Shown: piece after piece, positions 36,562 through 45,271 of the stretch | Position numbering within the stretch: position 1 is the first letter of the stretch | Layout: every line of letters starts with the position of its first letter | DNA from: Deltaproteobacteria bacterium | Lineage (GTDB): Bacteria; Myxococcota; Myxococcia; Myxococcales; 40CM-4-68-19 | DNA length: 64,000 nt | Direction of reading: 5' to 3' | Assembly: GCA_005879535.1 (NCBI GenBank) | Contig: VBKI01000058.1 | Location: 78,000-141,999, forward strand | Translations under genes and position numbers: made by a program | The notes under the pieces: generated by a model | What the model was told of the DNA's origin: nothing | Databases searched by the model: none | The model's input: the letters and a program-made list of their open reading frames with translations, nothing else

Positions 36562-38571
36562 CTACCCTTTCGTGCGCATCCAGCCGAAGCGGGTGTTGTC
36601 CCTCCCGCCGCCCATTTCGGCGTACTGCTTCTTCATCTTCGTCAGCTTGTCGTCGGGGAGCAGGGCCACCGGAACGATCGGGGTCGGGTAACCGGGGCCT
36701 CTCAGGGCGTTGTCGATGGCGCTCCCCGACTGCATGTAGAGAGCGTAGTTCGCCAGCCTGCCCTGCTTGTAGACGCCTTCGTCAGTGCCGAGGGGCTTGG
36801 CAGCCGCGGGGAGTCCATACAGGCGCGCGCTGTTCAGACCAAGGATCTTCCGCTTCGCCGATTCCGTCACTTCCGGATACCCCCACTTGTGCTGGAGCTC
36901 GTCCGGCATCTGGAACCGCCACAGCGCGTCGATCTGCCACTGCGGTCCGCCATACCAGAGAGAATCGGACCCGAAGACGATGTTGTTCTCGCCCATGTAG
37001 TAGAGCAGCTGGCCGATGAGGTGGGCCCAGACCGTCGGGAAGGTCACGATCATCGACGCCATCGTGGTGCCAAGCTCCGCGTAGACATTGGGGAGCCGCC
37101 GCGTGCTCGCCGGCGAGTTCGAGAACGGCTCCGCCCCTTGCACGTACTTGCCGGCCGCGATCTGCGCGAACTGCGTGGTCCAGCGGATGTTCGGCACGGT
37201 GTGGCCGCGGCTGTCCGTCAGCGTCGTCGGCGGCATCGCCAAGGCAGTGTTCTTGATGTCCTGCAATGCCTGCAGGACCCAGAACGACGGCCGGATGCAC
37301 GAGTGGTAGATGATGAAGTTGAACTGAGGCCAATCCGAAGCCGCCTTCACCATGTCGTCCGGGTTGCCGAATTGCGGAATGTTGTTGCTTCCGCCGGGCT
37401 GCGTTCCATTCGGACCGACCGACGCTGACAATCCCTTGTGGATGCAGATGTTGTTGAAGCCCGGGTGCTTCTTCAGCTGATCCTTGTTGGCGTCGATGAT
37501 CCCGTAGGTGGGATACGCGATGTCCTCGTCGTCGAGGCGCCACCTGCCGAACTGGGCGCCGGGCGCGCCGCTCGCGGCAAAGGCGATGTTGTAGCCCTTC
37601 CACGAGTCGGGGTGCATGTTCTCGATCTGCCACTGCGTGTAGTCGCCGAAGTCCGGGTCGACGAGGTTGCCCGCGCCCGGATAGATCTGCGCGTGCGCGA
37701 GGGCACGTGTGGAGCCGGCGAGCGCATTGATGAAGTCCCGGCACTGCGCCGTCTGCCACCCCGTCAGGATTTCACTGCCGAGGCTCTCGGTGATCTTCCT
37801 CGCTGGGCCCGGAACGCCTCCGCCCGGCGGTGTGAAGAGGGCGATGTTCGCGTTGCTGATGATCGACACGCTGGTCTGCGCCTGCAGGTACATCCGGTTG
37901 ATGTACTGGCCGAGGTGGAACTCGCCGGCGTCGGTGGTGGGCGGTCCGGGGTTGGGCGGGGAGTCGGGGCCGAGCTGCCCGGGATTCCACGGGGTCCACG
38001 GGCTGCCCAACTCATCGACGCCGCCCGGGTTTCCGCCCGTGCCGTTGTTGGGATTGCCGAACGGTCTCGTCGGGCTCGGGAAGAACCCGGCCCCTGTCGA
38101 GACCGACCCCGGCCCCTGCGCCAGCGCCCGCAGCCCCTGCGGGTTGTTGGTGCTCGACCGGACGATGTGCGTCTGATCGTCGAAAACGAACAGGTTCGCC
38201 GGCGCCCCGTTCTCCCTGAACGCCGCCGGCTCGAACATCTCGACCGGGCTGACCTTGAAGAACTTTGTTCCGAACACGTCGTTGATGGCGAGCAGCGACG
38301 CCGCCATGCCTCCCGAGCCTGAGAGGAAATCGCGCCGGCTGACCCCGAGCTTTTTGGATGCCTTGTCGGCGAGCTCCTTGATCCGGGCCTCGACATGTTT
38401 CTGCTTCTCCGTTTGCGGATGCGGCATGTACTCGCCGTTGGAGATCATCCGCGTCGGGATCGGCGCCTGGAACGGCTCGCTCTCCGCGGGCGCGACATGA
38501 TCGAGCTGCTCGTCGCTCAGCCACGCATCTTCTTCACGCGAACCGGGATATCTCTTGCCGTCAGAAGCCAT
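36562..38571 (-). CDS. Tat-exported amidohydrolase family 2 protein
   Basis: A 669-residue protein. After an unusually long 80-residue N-terminus comes a twin-arginine motif (SRRDFLSGSGGMAASLLAI). The body is an amidohydrolase 2 TIM barrel (FVFDDQTHIVR, NNICIHKGL, IIYHSCIRP, NIVFGSDSLWYGG) with the first metal pair reduced to DDQTH instead of DxHxH. A proline/glycine-rich insertion lies at residues 160-215. Large exported members of this family occur in Proteobacteria next to redox genes; the substrate is unknown. The long pre-Tat leader may be real or may mean a later start. Confidence 0.82.
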   Translation of the reverse strand: MASDGKRYPGSREEDAWLSDEQLDHVAPAESEPFQAPIPTRMISNGEYMPHPQTEKQKHVEARIKELADKASKKLGVSRRDFLSGSGGMAASLLAINDVFGTKFFKVSPVEMFEPAAFRENGAPANLFVFDDQTHIVRSSTNNPQGLRALAQGPGSVSTGAGFFPSPTRPFGNPNNGTGGNPGGVDELGSPWTPWNPGQLGPDSPPNPGPPTTDAGEFHLGQYINRMYLQAQTSVSIISNANIALFTPPGGGVPGPARKITESLGSEILTGWQTAQCRDFINALAGSTRALAHAQIYPGAGNLVDPDFGDYTQWQIENMHPDSWKGYNIAFAASGAPGAQFGRWRLDDEDIAYPTYGIIDANKDQLKKHPGFNNICIHKGLSASVGPNGTQPGGSNNIPQFGNPDDMVKAASDWPQFNFIIYHSCIRPSFWVLQALQDIKNTALAMPPTTLTDSRGHTVPNIRWTTQFAQIAAGKYVQGAEPFSNSPASTRRLPNVYAELGTTMASMIVTFPTVWAHLIGQLLYYMGENNIVFGSDSLWYGGPQWQIDALWRFQMPDELQHKWGYPEVTESAKRKILGLNSARLYGLPAAAKPLGTDEGVYKQGRLANYALYMQSGSAIDNALRGPGYPTPIVPVALLPDDKLTKMKKQYAEMGGGRDNTRFGWMRTKG

Positions 38572-38842
38572 CGCTCCCTCCTTCGAGTGGCCGTTTTCGG
38601 ATGGCGGATCGCCCCCCGTTGCGCGCGGAAGCGAAGCGAGCGCAGCGGGAAAAGATCAAGACGCGGCTCGTCGCGATCCGGATGGATGTACCGCGTCAAA
38701 GGCGGGATCGGGCGCGAGACCAACAGCTTGTGGCGTTGAGCAGACCCATCGCAGAGCGCTTCAGAGGTCGCGTGGGCTGCGACCTAGGTCGGCGCGCATT
38801 TTTGCCGCCCGCGCGGAATCGAGGTGCTGCCGGCGTGGGCCG
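38572..38842. other. Intergenic region without a recognisable gene
   Basis: These 271 bases lie between two minus-strand genes. Short frames on both strands show arginine-rich shadow composition. It presumably holds the promoter of the amidohydrolase gene. No repeat, tRNA or hairpin with T tract was seen. Confidence 0.5.
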
Positions 38843-40126
38843 TCACTGCGTGATGTAGAGGAAGCCGATGCACATCTCGTCGTCGGTGCCTTCGCCCCAG
38901 TTGAGATCGCGCGGAGCACGGCCGTCGGGCTGGTGCGCCGCGCTGTTGTCCCAGTGGCACTCGATGGAGAGGCTGTCGTTCATCTGCACCCGCGTCGGGG
39001 TCTTCAGGGCGTACGAGCCCTGCCAGTGGAAGTCCCAGCGAGGAATGTCCAGGAGGCACTCGTGGCTCCCTCCGGCGCGCTGGATCTCGAGGCGGTTGTG
39101 GGTGCCGCGAAGGTGCTGGTGCGTGGCGGCGCCGTAGACGGTGAACGGGCCGGCGGGGATGGCGCCGCTCGTAATCAAGCCGAGATAGGAACCCGGCGCG
39201 AATGTGAATGCGTGACTGACGTCCGGCTGCCCAGCGGGAACGTTCATCGTGTGCGAGCTCAGCCAGGATGGATCCGCCCAAGGGAGAACGAAGGCCTGCC
39301 GCTGCACGGCATCGTCGAGCTTGAGCTGGAGCGAAGTCTGGTCGGAGGCTCCGTCCCTCGGCCGGTTGTAGTGGACCTGCAGGATGATCTTCGAGCCGGG
39401 ATCGATGGGCACCCCGGTGCCCGCCGGAAAGTCGCCGCCGCGGCTCCCCGGGACCCAGCCGCCGAGCGTCGGCACGACACCGCCAGGGCCGCCGAAGCAC
39501 GTGTATCCGGGCAAAGGGTCCGCATCGTCGAGCGCCTGGAACTGCGAGACCTGGCCGGGAGGAGCGACAAAGACCAGCACGTGATGGACGATGGCAGCGT
39601 TTCCCGGCTTCGCGACGAAGCCGGTGACGTAGCGTCTTGCGGATTCCGGCCAGTCGAGCAGGAAGCAACGGTACTCGTCGGGAACCTGCACCGGCGTGTA
39701 CGGCGCCGCGACTCTCAGGTCGCGGTCGACGCGCGACAGGCCACCGGGCGGTGGGGAGGAGACGGGTGTCGCATCGGCCGGATTGCCCTCCGGCGCTCCG
39801 TGGTCGAGCCAGGTGAGGAGCGTGGTGCGGTCCTTCTCGGAGAGGGAGCGATCGTCGTCGTACTCCGTGCACCCCGGCGCCGGTGGCCAGGGCGGCATCC
39901 GGCGGGACGTGACCTGCTCGCGAATGAGCTGCTGCCGGCCGAAGAGATCGGCATAGGACTCGAACGGAAAAGGCGCGATGGACCCGGTGCTGTGACAGCC
40001 GCTGCAACTCTGCGTGACGATGGGGCGGACGTCGCGGTGCCAGGTGGGCACCCGGTCGGCGTTGGAACCGCAGCCGCAGATGACGATGGCGCAGATGACC
40101 GCGGACGCCCGCATGCCGAGGAGCAT
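38843..40126 (-). CDS. Lipoprotein cytochrome c / copper type II ascorbate-dependent monooxygenase-like protein
   Basis: A 427-residue exported protein. Residues 1-20 form a lipoprotein signal (AVICAIVICGC). Residues 28-115 are a small cytochrome-like domain with haem motif CSGCH (Cys41, Cys44, His45) and the PPWPPAPGC motif usual in these fusions. Residues 150-427 resemble peptidylglycine/dopamine-type copper monooxygenases, with VHHVLVF, ILQVHYN, ATHQHLRGTHN and IECHWDN as candidate copper-ligand segments. Eukaryotic relatives hydroxylate with two coppers and ascorbate; here the haem domain could supply electrons directly. The substrate is unknown. It lies divergent from the sulfite-dehydrogenase-like operon. 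Confidence 0.85.
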   Translation of the reverse strand: MLLGMRASAVICAIVICGCGSNADRVPTWHRDVRPIVTQSCSGCHSTGSIAPFPFESYADLFGRQQLIREQVTSRRMPPWPPAPGCTEYDDDRSLSEKDRTTLLTWLDHGAPEGNPADATPVSSPPPGGLSRVDRDLRVAAPYTPVQVPDEYRCFLLDWPESARRYVTGFVAKPGNAAIVHHVLVFVAPPGQVSQFQALDDADPLPGYTCFGGPGGVVPTLGGWVPGSRGGDFPAGTGVPIDPGSKIILQVHYNRPRDGASDQTSLQLKLDDAVQRQAFVLPWADPSWLSSHTMNVPAGQPDVSHAFTFAPGSYLGLITSGAIPAGPFTVYGAATHQHLRGTHNRLEIQRAGGSHECLLDIPRWDFHWQGSYALKTPTRVQMNDSLSIECHWDNSAAHQPDGRAPRDLNWGEGTDDEMCIGFLYITQ

Positions 40127-40204
40127 AGTTTGATCTGCAGGGCGAAGTCGCGCTATTTGGGGCGTCTGGAATCAGACGACCTCCGCAGGTAGCCGAGGCC
40201 AGCC

Positions 40205-41353
40205 ATGACGCTGGATCGCAGGCAATTCCTGAAATCGTCGCTGTCCGGTGCCGCCGCCTTCGCCTGCTGGGTGAAGGTTCCGACTCTCGCGCATGCCAAG
40301 GGGAGGGCGGACCTCATCCGCATGACGGAACGGCCGCCCAACTACGAGTCGGTGCGCTCGACGTTCACCACGCGGATCACCCCGGTCGAGCGGTTCTACC
40401 TGCGCAACCACTTCGACCTGCCGAAGATCGACGTCGCGAAGTGGCGCCTGAAAGTGCACGGCCTGTTGGAGAAGGAGCTGTCGCTTTCCCTGGCCGATCT
40501 GCAGCGCATGCCCCAGGTCACCGTGGAGGCGGTGCTGCAATGCGCGGGGAACGGTCGCGCGCTGTTCACGCCGCATGTGCCGGGCGTCCAGTGGCGGTAC
40601 GGAGCCATGGGCAACGCGGAGTGGACGGGAGTCCGCTTCAAGGATGTGCTCGCCTTCGGCGGGCTCAAGAAGGACGCCGCTTTCATCCAGCTTCAAGGTG
40701 CGGAGCGCCCGACCATGAACACGACGCCGGCATTCATCCGTGCCATCCCCGTGGAGAAGGCGCTTCATCCGGACACGCTCCTGGCACTGAAGATGAACGG
40801 CAAGCCGCTGGCGCCGACCCGAGGACAGCCGATCCGTCTTGTGGTGCCGGGCTGGGTCGGCGACGACTGGGTGCGGGCGCTGGTCGACATCGAGGTGCGC
40901 GCCGACGAGCCGAAGGCCTTCTACTACGACACGGCCTATCGATTTCCGGCAACGCCGGGCGCTCCGGGTGCCCCCATTCCCGCCGACCAGATGAAGCCGA
41001 TGACGAAGCTCAACGTGAAGTCGCTGCTCGGATCCCTGAGCGACGGCGATCGGCTCGCGCCGGGCGTCCATCAGCTTGCCGGAGTGGCCTTCTCCGGCGA
41101 GGCGGGGATAGAGCGGGTCGAGCTGAGCTTCGACGGCAGCAAGACCTGGACCGCGGCGAAGCTCGACGGTCCGGCCAGCGCGTACGGTTTTCGGGTCTTC
41201 CGTCATGCCTGGAAGACGGAGCCCGGCAGCTACGAAGTCGCGTGTCGTGCGACGGACAACGCCGGCGCCACGCAGCCGGAGACGCCAGTGTGGAACCCGT
41301 CCGGCTATCTGTACAATGCGATCGAGCGGCTGAAAGTGGAGGTGCGAGCATGA
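40205..41353 (+). CDS. Sulfite oxidase-family molybdoenzyme (SorA/SoxC-like)
   Basis: A 382-residue periplasmic molybdenum enzyme. A Tat motif (DRRQFLKSS) opens the chain. The molybdenum-ligating cysteine is Cys113 in LQCAGNGR, and other cofactor blocks are VPGVQWRYGAMGNAEWTGV and LVVPGWVGDDWVRAL. The C-terminal dimerisation domain reads GVAFSGEAGIERVELSFDG. The best functional guess is sulfite:cytochrome c oxidoreductase, because two small c-type cytochromes follow with ATGA and GTGA overlaps, as in SorAB. SoxC is structurally similar, but the partner SoxD would be a larger dihaem cytochrome. Confidence 0.9.
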   Translation: MTLDRRQFLKSSLSGAAAFACWVKVPTLAHAKGRADLIRMTERPPNYESVRSTFTTRITPVERFYLRNHFDLPKIDVAKWRLKVHGLLEKELSLSLADLQRMPQVTVEAVLQCAGNGRALFTPHVPGVQWRYGAMGNAEWTGVRFKDVLAFGGLKKDAAFIQLQGAERPTMNTTPAFIRAIPVEKALHPDTLLALKMNGKPLAPTRGQPIRLVVPGWVGDDWVRALVDIEVRADEPKAFYYDTAYRFPATPGAPGAPIPADQMKPMTKLNVKSLLGSLSDGDRLAPGVHQLAGVAFSGEAGIERVELSFDGSKTWTAAKLDGPASAYGFRVFRHAWKTEPGSYEVACRATDNAGATQPETPVWNPSGYLYNAIERLKVEVRA

Positions 41354-41718
41354 TCCGCATCCTCATCGCAGCCGGCCTCTCGCTCGGCGGCGCCGCATGG
41401 GTCATCGCATCCGCAGCGGCGGCGGACGACAAGGCGACGGCGGCGCTCCTCGATGGCCAACTTCCCGACGACCCGGCGCGTCCGCTGGTGCAGGGAAAGT
41501 GCCTGCTCTGTCACTCCGCCGAGTACGTCACCTCGCAGCGGTTGACGGAGGGGCAGTGGCAGAAGACGGTGGACAAGATGCGCAAGTTCGGGTCGCCCGC
41601 GACCGACGAGGAGGCGAAGGCGATGACCGCTTACTTCGCGCGCTACTGGACGCCCGACTTGCCGCCGCTGCGTGTCGTGCGAGCGCCAGCCCCACCGGGA
41701 TCGGTTCCCGGCAAGTGA
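41350..41718 (+). CDS. Monohaem c-type cytochrome, SorB-like
   Basis: A 122-residue periplasmic cytochrome. A signal peptide (LIAAGLSLGGAAWVIASAAA) is followed by the haem motif CLLCH (Cys51, Cys54, His55). The family pattern LVQGKCLLCHSAEYVTSQRL is that of SorB, the electron acceptor of sulfite dehydrogenase, and the Met-containing loop (KMRKFGSPATDEEAKAM) supplies the sixth ligand. ATG 41350 overlaps the stop of the molybdoenzyme gene and its own stop overlaps the next cytochrome gene. The proline-rich tail is probably unstructured. Confidence 0.9.
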   Translation: MIRILIAAGLSLGGAAWVIASAAAADDKATAALLDGQLPDDPARPLVQGKCLLCHSAEYVTSQRLTEGQWQKTVDKMRKFGSPATDEEAKAMTAYFARYWTPDLPPLRVVRAPAPPGSVPGK

Positions 41719-42077
41719 TCTGGACGTTGCCGCTCGTGGTGCTCGCCGTGACGTCGCCCGCGCGGGCAGCCAGGCCGCCGAAGCGGTCGCCGGTGCTGCT
41801 CGAGATGGGGAAGCGCACCTACGGCATCTACTGCGTCGCTTGCCACGGCGAGACCGGCGCGGGAGATGGGTCGGCGGCGGCGAAGCTGGACCCGAGGCCG
41901 CGGAACTTCAGCACGGAGCCGTTCAAGCAAGGTTCCAGCGTGCGGCAGATCTTCGACACGCTGGGAAAGGGAGTCCCGGGGACGGCGATGGTGAAGTTCA
42001 CCAATCTGTCCGAGGAAGAGCGGTGGGCGCTGGCGTGGTACGTGCGCGAGCTCAAGGACGGCAAGCCGGAGCGGTGA
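41715..42077 (+). CDS. Second monohaem c-type cytochrome of the sulfite-dehydrogenase operon
   Basis: A 120-residue periplasmic class I cytochrome c. The signal peptide ends around PARAA. The haem motif is CVACH (Cys40, Cys43, His44) in YGIYCVACHGETGAGDG, and GTAMVKF holds the likely methionine ligand. GTG 41715 overlaps the previous stop (GTGA). It probably relays electrons from the SorB-like cytochrome to the terminal oxidase. The operon ends here; the stop at 42077 faces the convergent stop at 42083. Confidence 0.9.
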   Translation: MIWTLPLVVLAVTSPARAARPPKRSPVLLEMGKRTYGIYCVACHGETGAGDGSAAAKLDPRPRNFSTEPFKQGSSVRQIFDTLGKGVPGTAMVKFTNLSEEERWALAWYVRELKDGKPER

Positions 42078-42082
42078 TCCCG

Positions 42083-42613
42083 TCAAGGGAGGTCGTACAC
42101 GTCTTTCGATACGCGGCAGATCTGTCCGGACAGCGTTCCCTCGAATCCGGTTGGCGTGCTCGTACCCTGTGCGAAGAGCGTACCGTCGTGATCCGCAAAT
42201 GAGCCGGTGCCTTCCACCGTCTGCTCGATCTCGAAGAAGGTGCCGTCGAGCGTGTTGAGCACACCGCTGTCCTGAATGGTCAAGGTACCGTCGGGCGTGG
42301 TGATGACCAGCTCCCCACCGTAGAGCAGGAGCTCTGGCGAGTCGCCCGGGCCGAGTGAAAGCACGCTGAACTGCGTCGTCCCTGCCAGCGGCCCGGAGGG
42401 AATCGTTCCTTCGGTGCAGAGCCCGAACGGGCTCGTGCAGCCTTCGATGAAAAACGTCGTCACGATCGGGGCCCGGATGCTCACGCACTCGCCATCCGCA
42501 CCGTTTGCAGGCGCGTCGACGCTGGTGGCGATGTCGTCGGCGCGCGCGGCCACTGGGACCAGACCGACTGTCACTACGGAGATCGCCGCGGCCGCGACGA
42601 GTCTGCATCGCAT
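42083..42613 (-). CDS. Secreted protein of unknown function
   Basis: A 176-residue exported protein. The signal peptide is residues 1-25 (LVAAAAISVVTVGLVPVAARA). The mature part is β-rich with two cysteine pairs (DGECVSIRAP, EGCTSPFGLC) and many G/T/S turns (LLLYGGELVITTPDGTLTIQ). ATG 42613 is chosen for the GAGGGGG stretch seven bases upstream and the signal peptide. No family is recognised. The fold could be a jelly-roll-like secreted domain. An inverted repeat sits just upstream. Confidence 0.7.
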   Translation of the reverse strand: MRCRLVAAAAISVVTVGLVPVAARADDIATSVDAPANGADGECVSIRAPIVTTFFIEGCTSPFGLCTEGTIPSGPLAGTTQFSVLSLGPGDSPELLLYGGELVITTPDGTLTIQDSGVLNTLDGTFFEIEQTVEGTGSFADHDGTLFAQGTSTPTGFEGTLSGQICRVSKDVYDLP

Positions 42614-42626
42614 GAATCCACCCCCT

Positions 42627-42653
42627 CGAGACCGCCGCAATACTACGGTCTCG
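42627..42653 (-). promoter_or_regulatory. Inverted repeat upstream of secreted protein gene
   Basis: CGAGACCG (42627-42634) and CGGTCTCG (42646-42653) are perfect inverted repeats 11 bases apart, 14 bases upstream of the start at 42613. It could be an operator or a leader hairpin. A T6 run at 42671 lies too far away to make a terminator on the plus strand. Confidence 0.35.
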
Positions 42654-42832
42654 CCCTGAAGGGCAATGCCTTTTTTCAGCGCTGCTGTAACGCGCTCCGG
42701 CAAACGGGAGGTCGTCCGGGCGCCGTCGCCGCGGGCCGTCTCGCACGATGATCAGACGAGCGCAGTGGGAAGTCAGCCCCCGACCGCGCGGTCGGCGGGC
42801 AGTCTCCCGTAAGCTGCGCACGTTCCGATGCA

Positions 42833-44776
42833 ATGAATACGTTCCAGTCCGTGGTTTTTGGCAGCCTGGGCCGAGAGTCGCCGTTCGACGACAGCGTGCG
42901 CACCACTCTTGCGGCGGACGTCATCGTCGCAAACGCGCCCGACCCCGTGTTCGTCTGCGATCTGCGCGGGAAGATCCTCGAGGCGAACGCGGCGGTCTCG
43001 CAGCTCCTCGGCCTTCGCCGCGACGAGGTTCTCGAGCAATCGGTTTCGCGCTTCCTCAGCCCGCCCGAGGCCCAGGAATTCGTCGCCGCCGTCCGGGAGG
43101 TGGTGGACCGCGGCGTGACGCGGAATCTCCGCCTCAACCCCGGCAGCGCTTCGGGCGAAGTGATCCCGACGGCGTTGAACGCCTCCGCGCTCCGCGACGG
43201 CGAAGGACACGCCATCGGCGTCATCGGGATCCTCCGCGACATGCGGGAGCTGGACAAGGCCCGCGCGTACGCCGAGAGCCTGATCAAGAATGCCCCGGAC
43301 CCGGTCTTCGTCAGCGATCTGCGCGGGAAGATCCTTCAAGCGAACGACGCCGTCTTCGATCTTCTTGGGTTCCGTCCCGATGAGGTGATCGAGCAGTCGT
43401 TGTCGCGCATCATCTCCGCCGAGGAGACACGCGAGTTCATCGCCGCGCTGCGCGAGGTGGTGGAGCGCGGCGTCACCCGCAACGTGCGGCTGAATCCTCG
43501 CAGCGCCTCGGGCGAGGTCATTCCGACCACCCTCAACGCTTCCGCCCTGCGGGATCCCGACGGGATGCTCATCGGGGCCATCGGGATCCTGCGCGACATG
43601 CGCGCCTACGAACGGGTCGTGCACGACCTGGAACAGTCGCGCCGCGAGCTGCGGGAGGCGGACAAGGCCAAGGACCATTTCCTGGCGATGGTCTCGCACG
43701 AGCTGCGCACGCCGCTGACGGCGATGCTCGGATGGGCGCGCCTGCTGCGCGTCGGATTCCGGGATGCGGTCCGCGCCGCTCGCGGGCTCGAGGTGATCGA
43801 GCGGAACACGAAGCTTCTCGCGCAGCTCATCGAGGACCTCCTCGACGTCTCCCGCATCGTCACGGGCAAGCTGCGGATCGATCGCCGGCAGGTCGACCCG
43901 GTGGCCATCATCGAGGCCGCCATCGAGGCCGTCCAGGGCGTGGCGGATGCGAAGGAGATTCAGCTGGACGCCTCCCTCGATCCGGACGCAGGTCCGCTCC
44001 TCGCCGATCCCGATCGGCTGCAGCAGGTCGTCTGGAACCTGCTCTCGAATGCGATCAAGTTCAGCCCGGCGCACGGACGCGTCGCCATCCGCCTGGAGCG
44101 CTCCGGGTCACTCGCGCGCATCACGGTTTCCGACCACGGCGCCGGGATCAAGCAGGAGCTGCTCCCCCATATCTTCGATCGATTCCGGCAGGGCGAACGT
44201 TCGACCGGGGGGCTCGGGCTCGGATTGGCCATCGTGCGCCACATCGTCGAGCTACACGGTGGCGCCGTGCGGGCGCAGAGTCCGGGCGAGCGTCAGGGCG
44301 CGACGTTCACCGTCGAGCTGCCGACGCTGAACGAAACCGGAACCGTCGCCGCCGCGGCGCCACATCCCGGCGAGGGGTCGGCGCGGACGCGGCTGGCGCC
44401 CCTGCGAGGGGCGAGGCTGCTGGTGGTGGACGACGATGACGATGCCCGGGAGCTCCTGAGCATCATCCTGCAGGAGGCCGGAGCCGAGGTGAGCACCGCT
44501 GCGTCCGCCAACGAGGCGCTCGAAGCATTCGAGCGCGAGCGACCCGATGTCCTGGTCAGCGACATCGGGATGCCGGACGGAGACGGCTACAGCTTGATCC
44601 GCAGGGTACGATCTCTGGAAGGGCAGAGCGGCGCGAAGGTCCCTGCCGTGGCGCTGACGGCGTTTGCGCGCGCGGAGGATCGGGGGGAGGCGCTCGGATC
44701 GGGGTTCCAGGCGCACCTGCCGAAGCCAATCGAGCCCGGCGAGCTCACGGCGTTGATCGCAGAGCTGATCGCGTAG
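42833..44776 (+). CDS. PAS-PAS hybrid sensor histidine kinase with receiver domain
   Basis: A 647-residue cytoplasmic hybrid kinase. Two PAS domains (about 28-146 and 147-265) are close copies of each other with a 119-residue period: NAPDPVFVCDLRGKILEANA against NAPDPVFVSDLRGKILQAND. The HisKA phosphoacceptor is His289 in MVSHELRTPL. The ATPase domain (N box LLSNAIKFS, G box DHGAGIK, GGLGLGLAIV) runs to about 505. The C-terminal receiver domain starts LLVVDDDDDARELL, with the phosphorylated aspartate at 577 (VSDIGMPDGDGY). There is no membrane segment. The copies differ at the possible ligand cysteine (FVCDL against FVSDL). There is no adjacent output regulator. Confidence 0.93.
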   Translation: MNTFQSVVFGSLGRESPFDDSVRTTLAADVIVANAPDPVFVCDLRGKILEANAAVSQLLGLRRDEVLEQSVSRFLSPPEAQEFVAAVREVVDRGVTRNLRLNPGSASGEVIPTALNASALRDGEGHAIGVIGILRDMRELDKARAYAESLIKNAPDPVFVSDLRGKILQANDAVFDLLGFRPDEVIEQSLSRIISAEETREFIAALREVVERGVTRNVRLNPRSASGEVIPTTLNASALRDPDGMLIGAIGILRDMRAYERVVHDLEQSRRELREADKAKDHFLAMVSHELRTPLTAMLGWARLLRVGFRDAVRAARGLEVIERNTKLLAQLIEDLLDVSRIVTGKLRIDRRQVDPVAIIEAAIEAVQGVADAKEIQLDASLDPDAGPLLADPDRLQQVVWNLLSNAIKFSPAHGRVAIRLERSGSLARITVSDHGAGIKQELLPHIFDRFRQGERSTGGLGLGLAIVRHIVELHGGAVRAQSPGERQGATFTVELPTLNETGTVAAAAPHPGEGSARTRLAPLRGARLLVVDDDDDARELLSIILQEAGAEVSTAASANEALEAFERERPDVLVSDIGMPDGDGYSLIRRVRSLEGQSGAKVPAVALTAFARAEDRGEALGSGFQAHLPKPIEPGELTALIAELIA

Positions 44777-45257
44777 GTTCGCCCCGGCCAAGCCCTTGGC
44801 CCACGAAACGCTCCGCGCGCTCGGCCTGGTCGCGTCCAAGGCGACCTGAATCTCTTGCCGCAGATCGAGCAGCGCCTCCGCCTCGAGCGGTAAAATAGAA
44901 ATACGATACCGTCAGCAGGACGAAGAAGATCAGCGGATCGAGGACGAACAGGATGCTGATTCTCGCGTCACCTCTGGAAAAGTGCGCAATCGCGGCGGAG
45001 AGCAGGGTGATCCCGAAACCAAAATAGGCGAATTCTTTGATCTTCGCCGGCACCCCCGGGATCAGAAGCGCCGAGACGCCCAGTATCTTGGCGATCGTCA
45101 GTTCCACCTTGAAGTAATTGGGCAGGCCCAGATGAACGAAGCCTCCTTCAGGGAACGGGAAGTGGTCGAACACGGTGAAGTTGAGGATGCTGAAGACCAT
45201 CACGGCGCAGACAATCCCCGTCGTCGTCCAATAAACGATCCTGTCTCTCTTCGTCAT
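44745..45257 (-). CDS. DoxX-like membrane protein with untypical C-terminal extension
   Basis: A 170-residue protein. Residues 1-125 are a four-helix DoxX-like protein (YWTTTGIVCAVMVFSILNF, HLGLPNYFKVELTIAKILG, PGVPAKIKEFAYFGFGITL, ILFVLDPLIFFVLLTVSYFY). Such proteins normally stop soon after YFYF. Here a 45-residue R/G-rich tail continues and overlaps the end of the hybrid kinase gene by 32 bases, which suggests that the original stop was lost by deletion. A plausible Shine-Dalgarno (GAGGAA) lies before ATG 45257. It follows the NmrA-like gene by 14 bases. The function of DoxX-like proteins is not settled. Confidence 0.82.
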   Translation of the reverse strand: MTKRDRIVYWTTTGIVCAVMVFSILNFTVFDHFPFPEGGFVHLGLPNYFKVELTIAKILGVSALLIPGVPAKIKEFAYFGFGITLLSAAIAHFSRGDARISILFVLDPLIFFVLLTVSYFYFTARGGGAARSAARDSGRLGRDQAERAERFVGQGLGRGEPTRSALRSTP

Positions 45258-45271
45258 GGCTGGTTTCCTCG

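Noticed and set aside
38601-38858. An 85-residue plus-strand frame between two minus-strand genes
   Set aside because: Arginine-rich, no ribosome site, no family resemblance; looks like shadow sequence.
42654-42676. GCCC-TGAA-GGGC followed by T6 as a rho-independent terminator
   Set aside because: The stem is only four base pairs and is separated from the T run by six bases; no plus-strand gene ends there.
44777-44890. Minus-strand reading ALLDLRQEIQVALD as a ParD-type antitoxin tail
   Set aside because: It is short, lacks a toxin partner and overlaps the DoxX extension; the resemblance is too weak to call.
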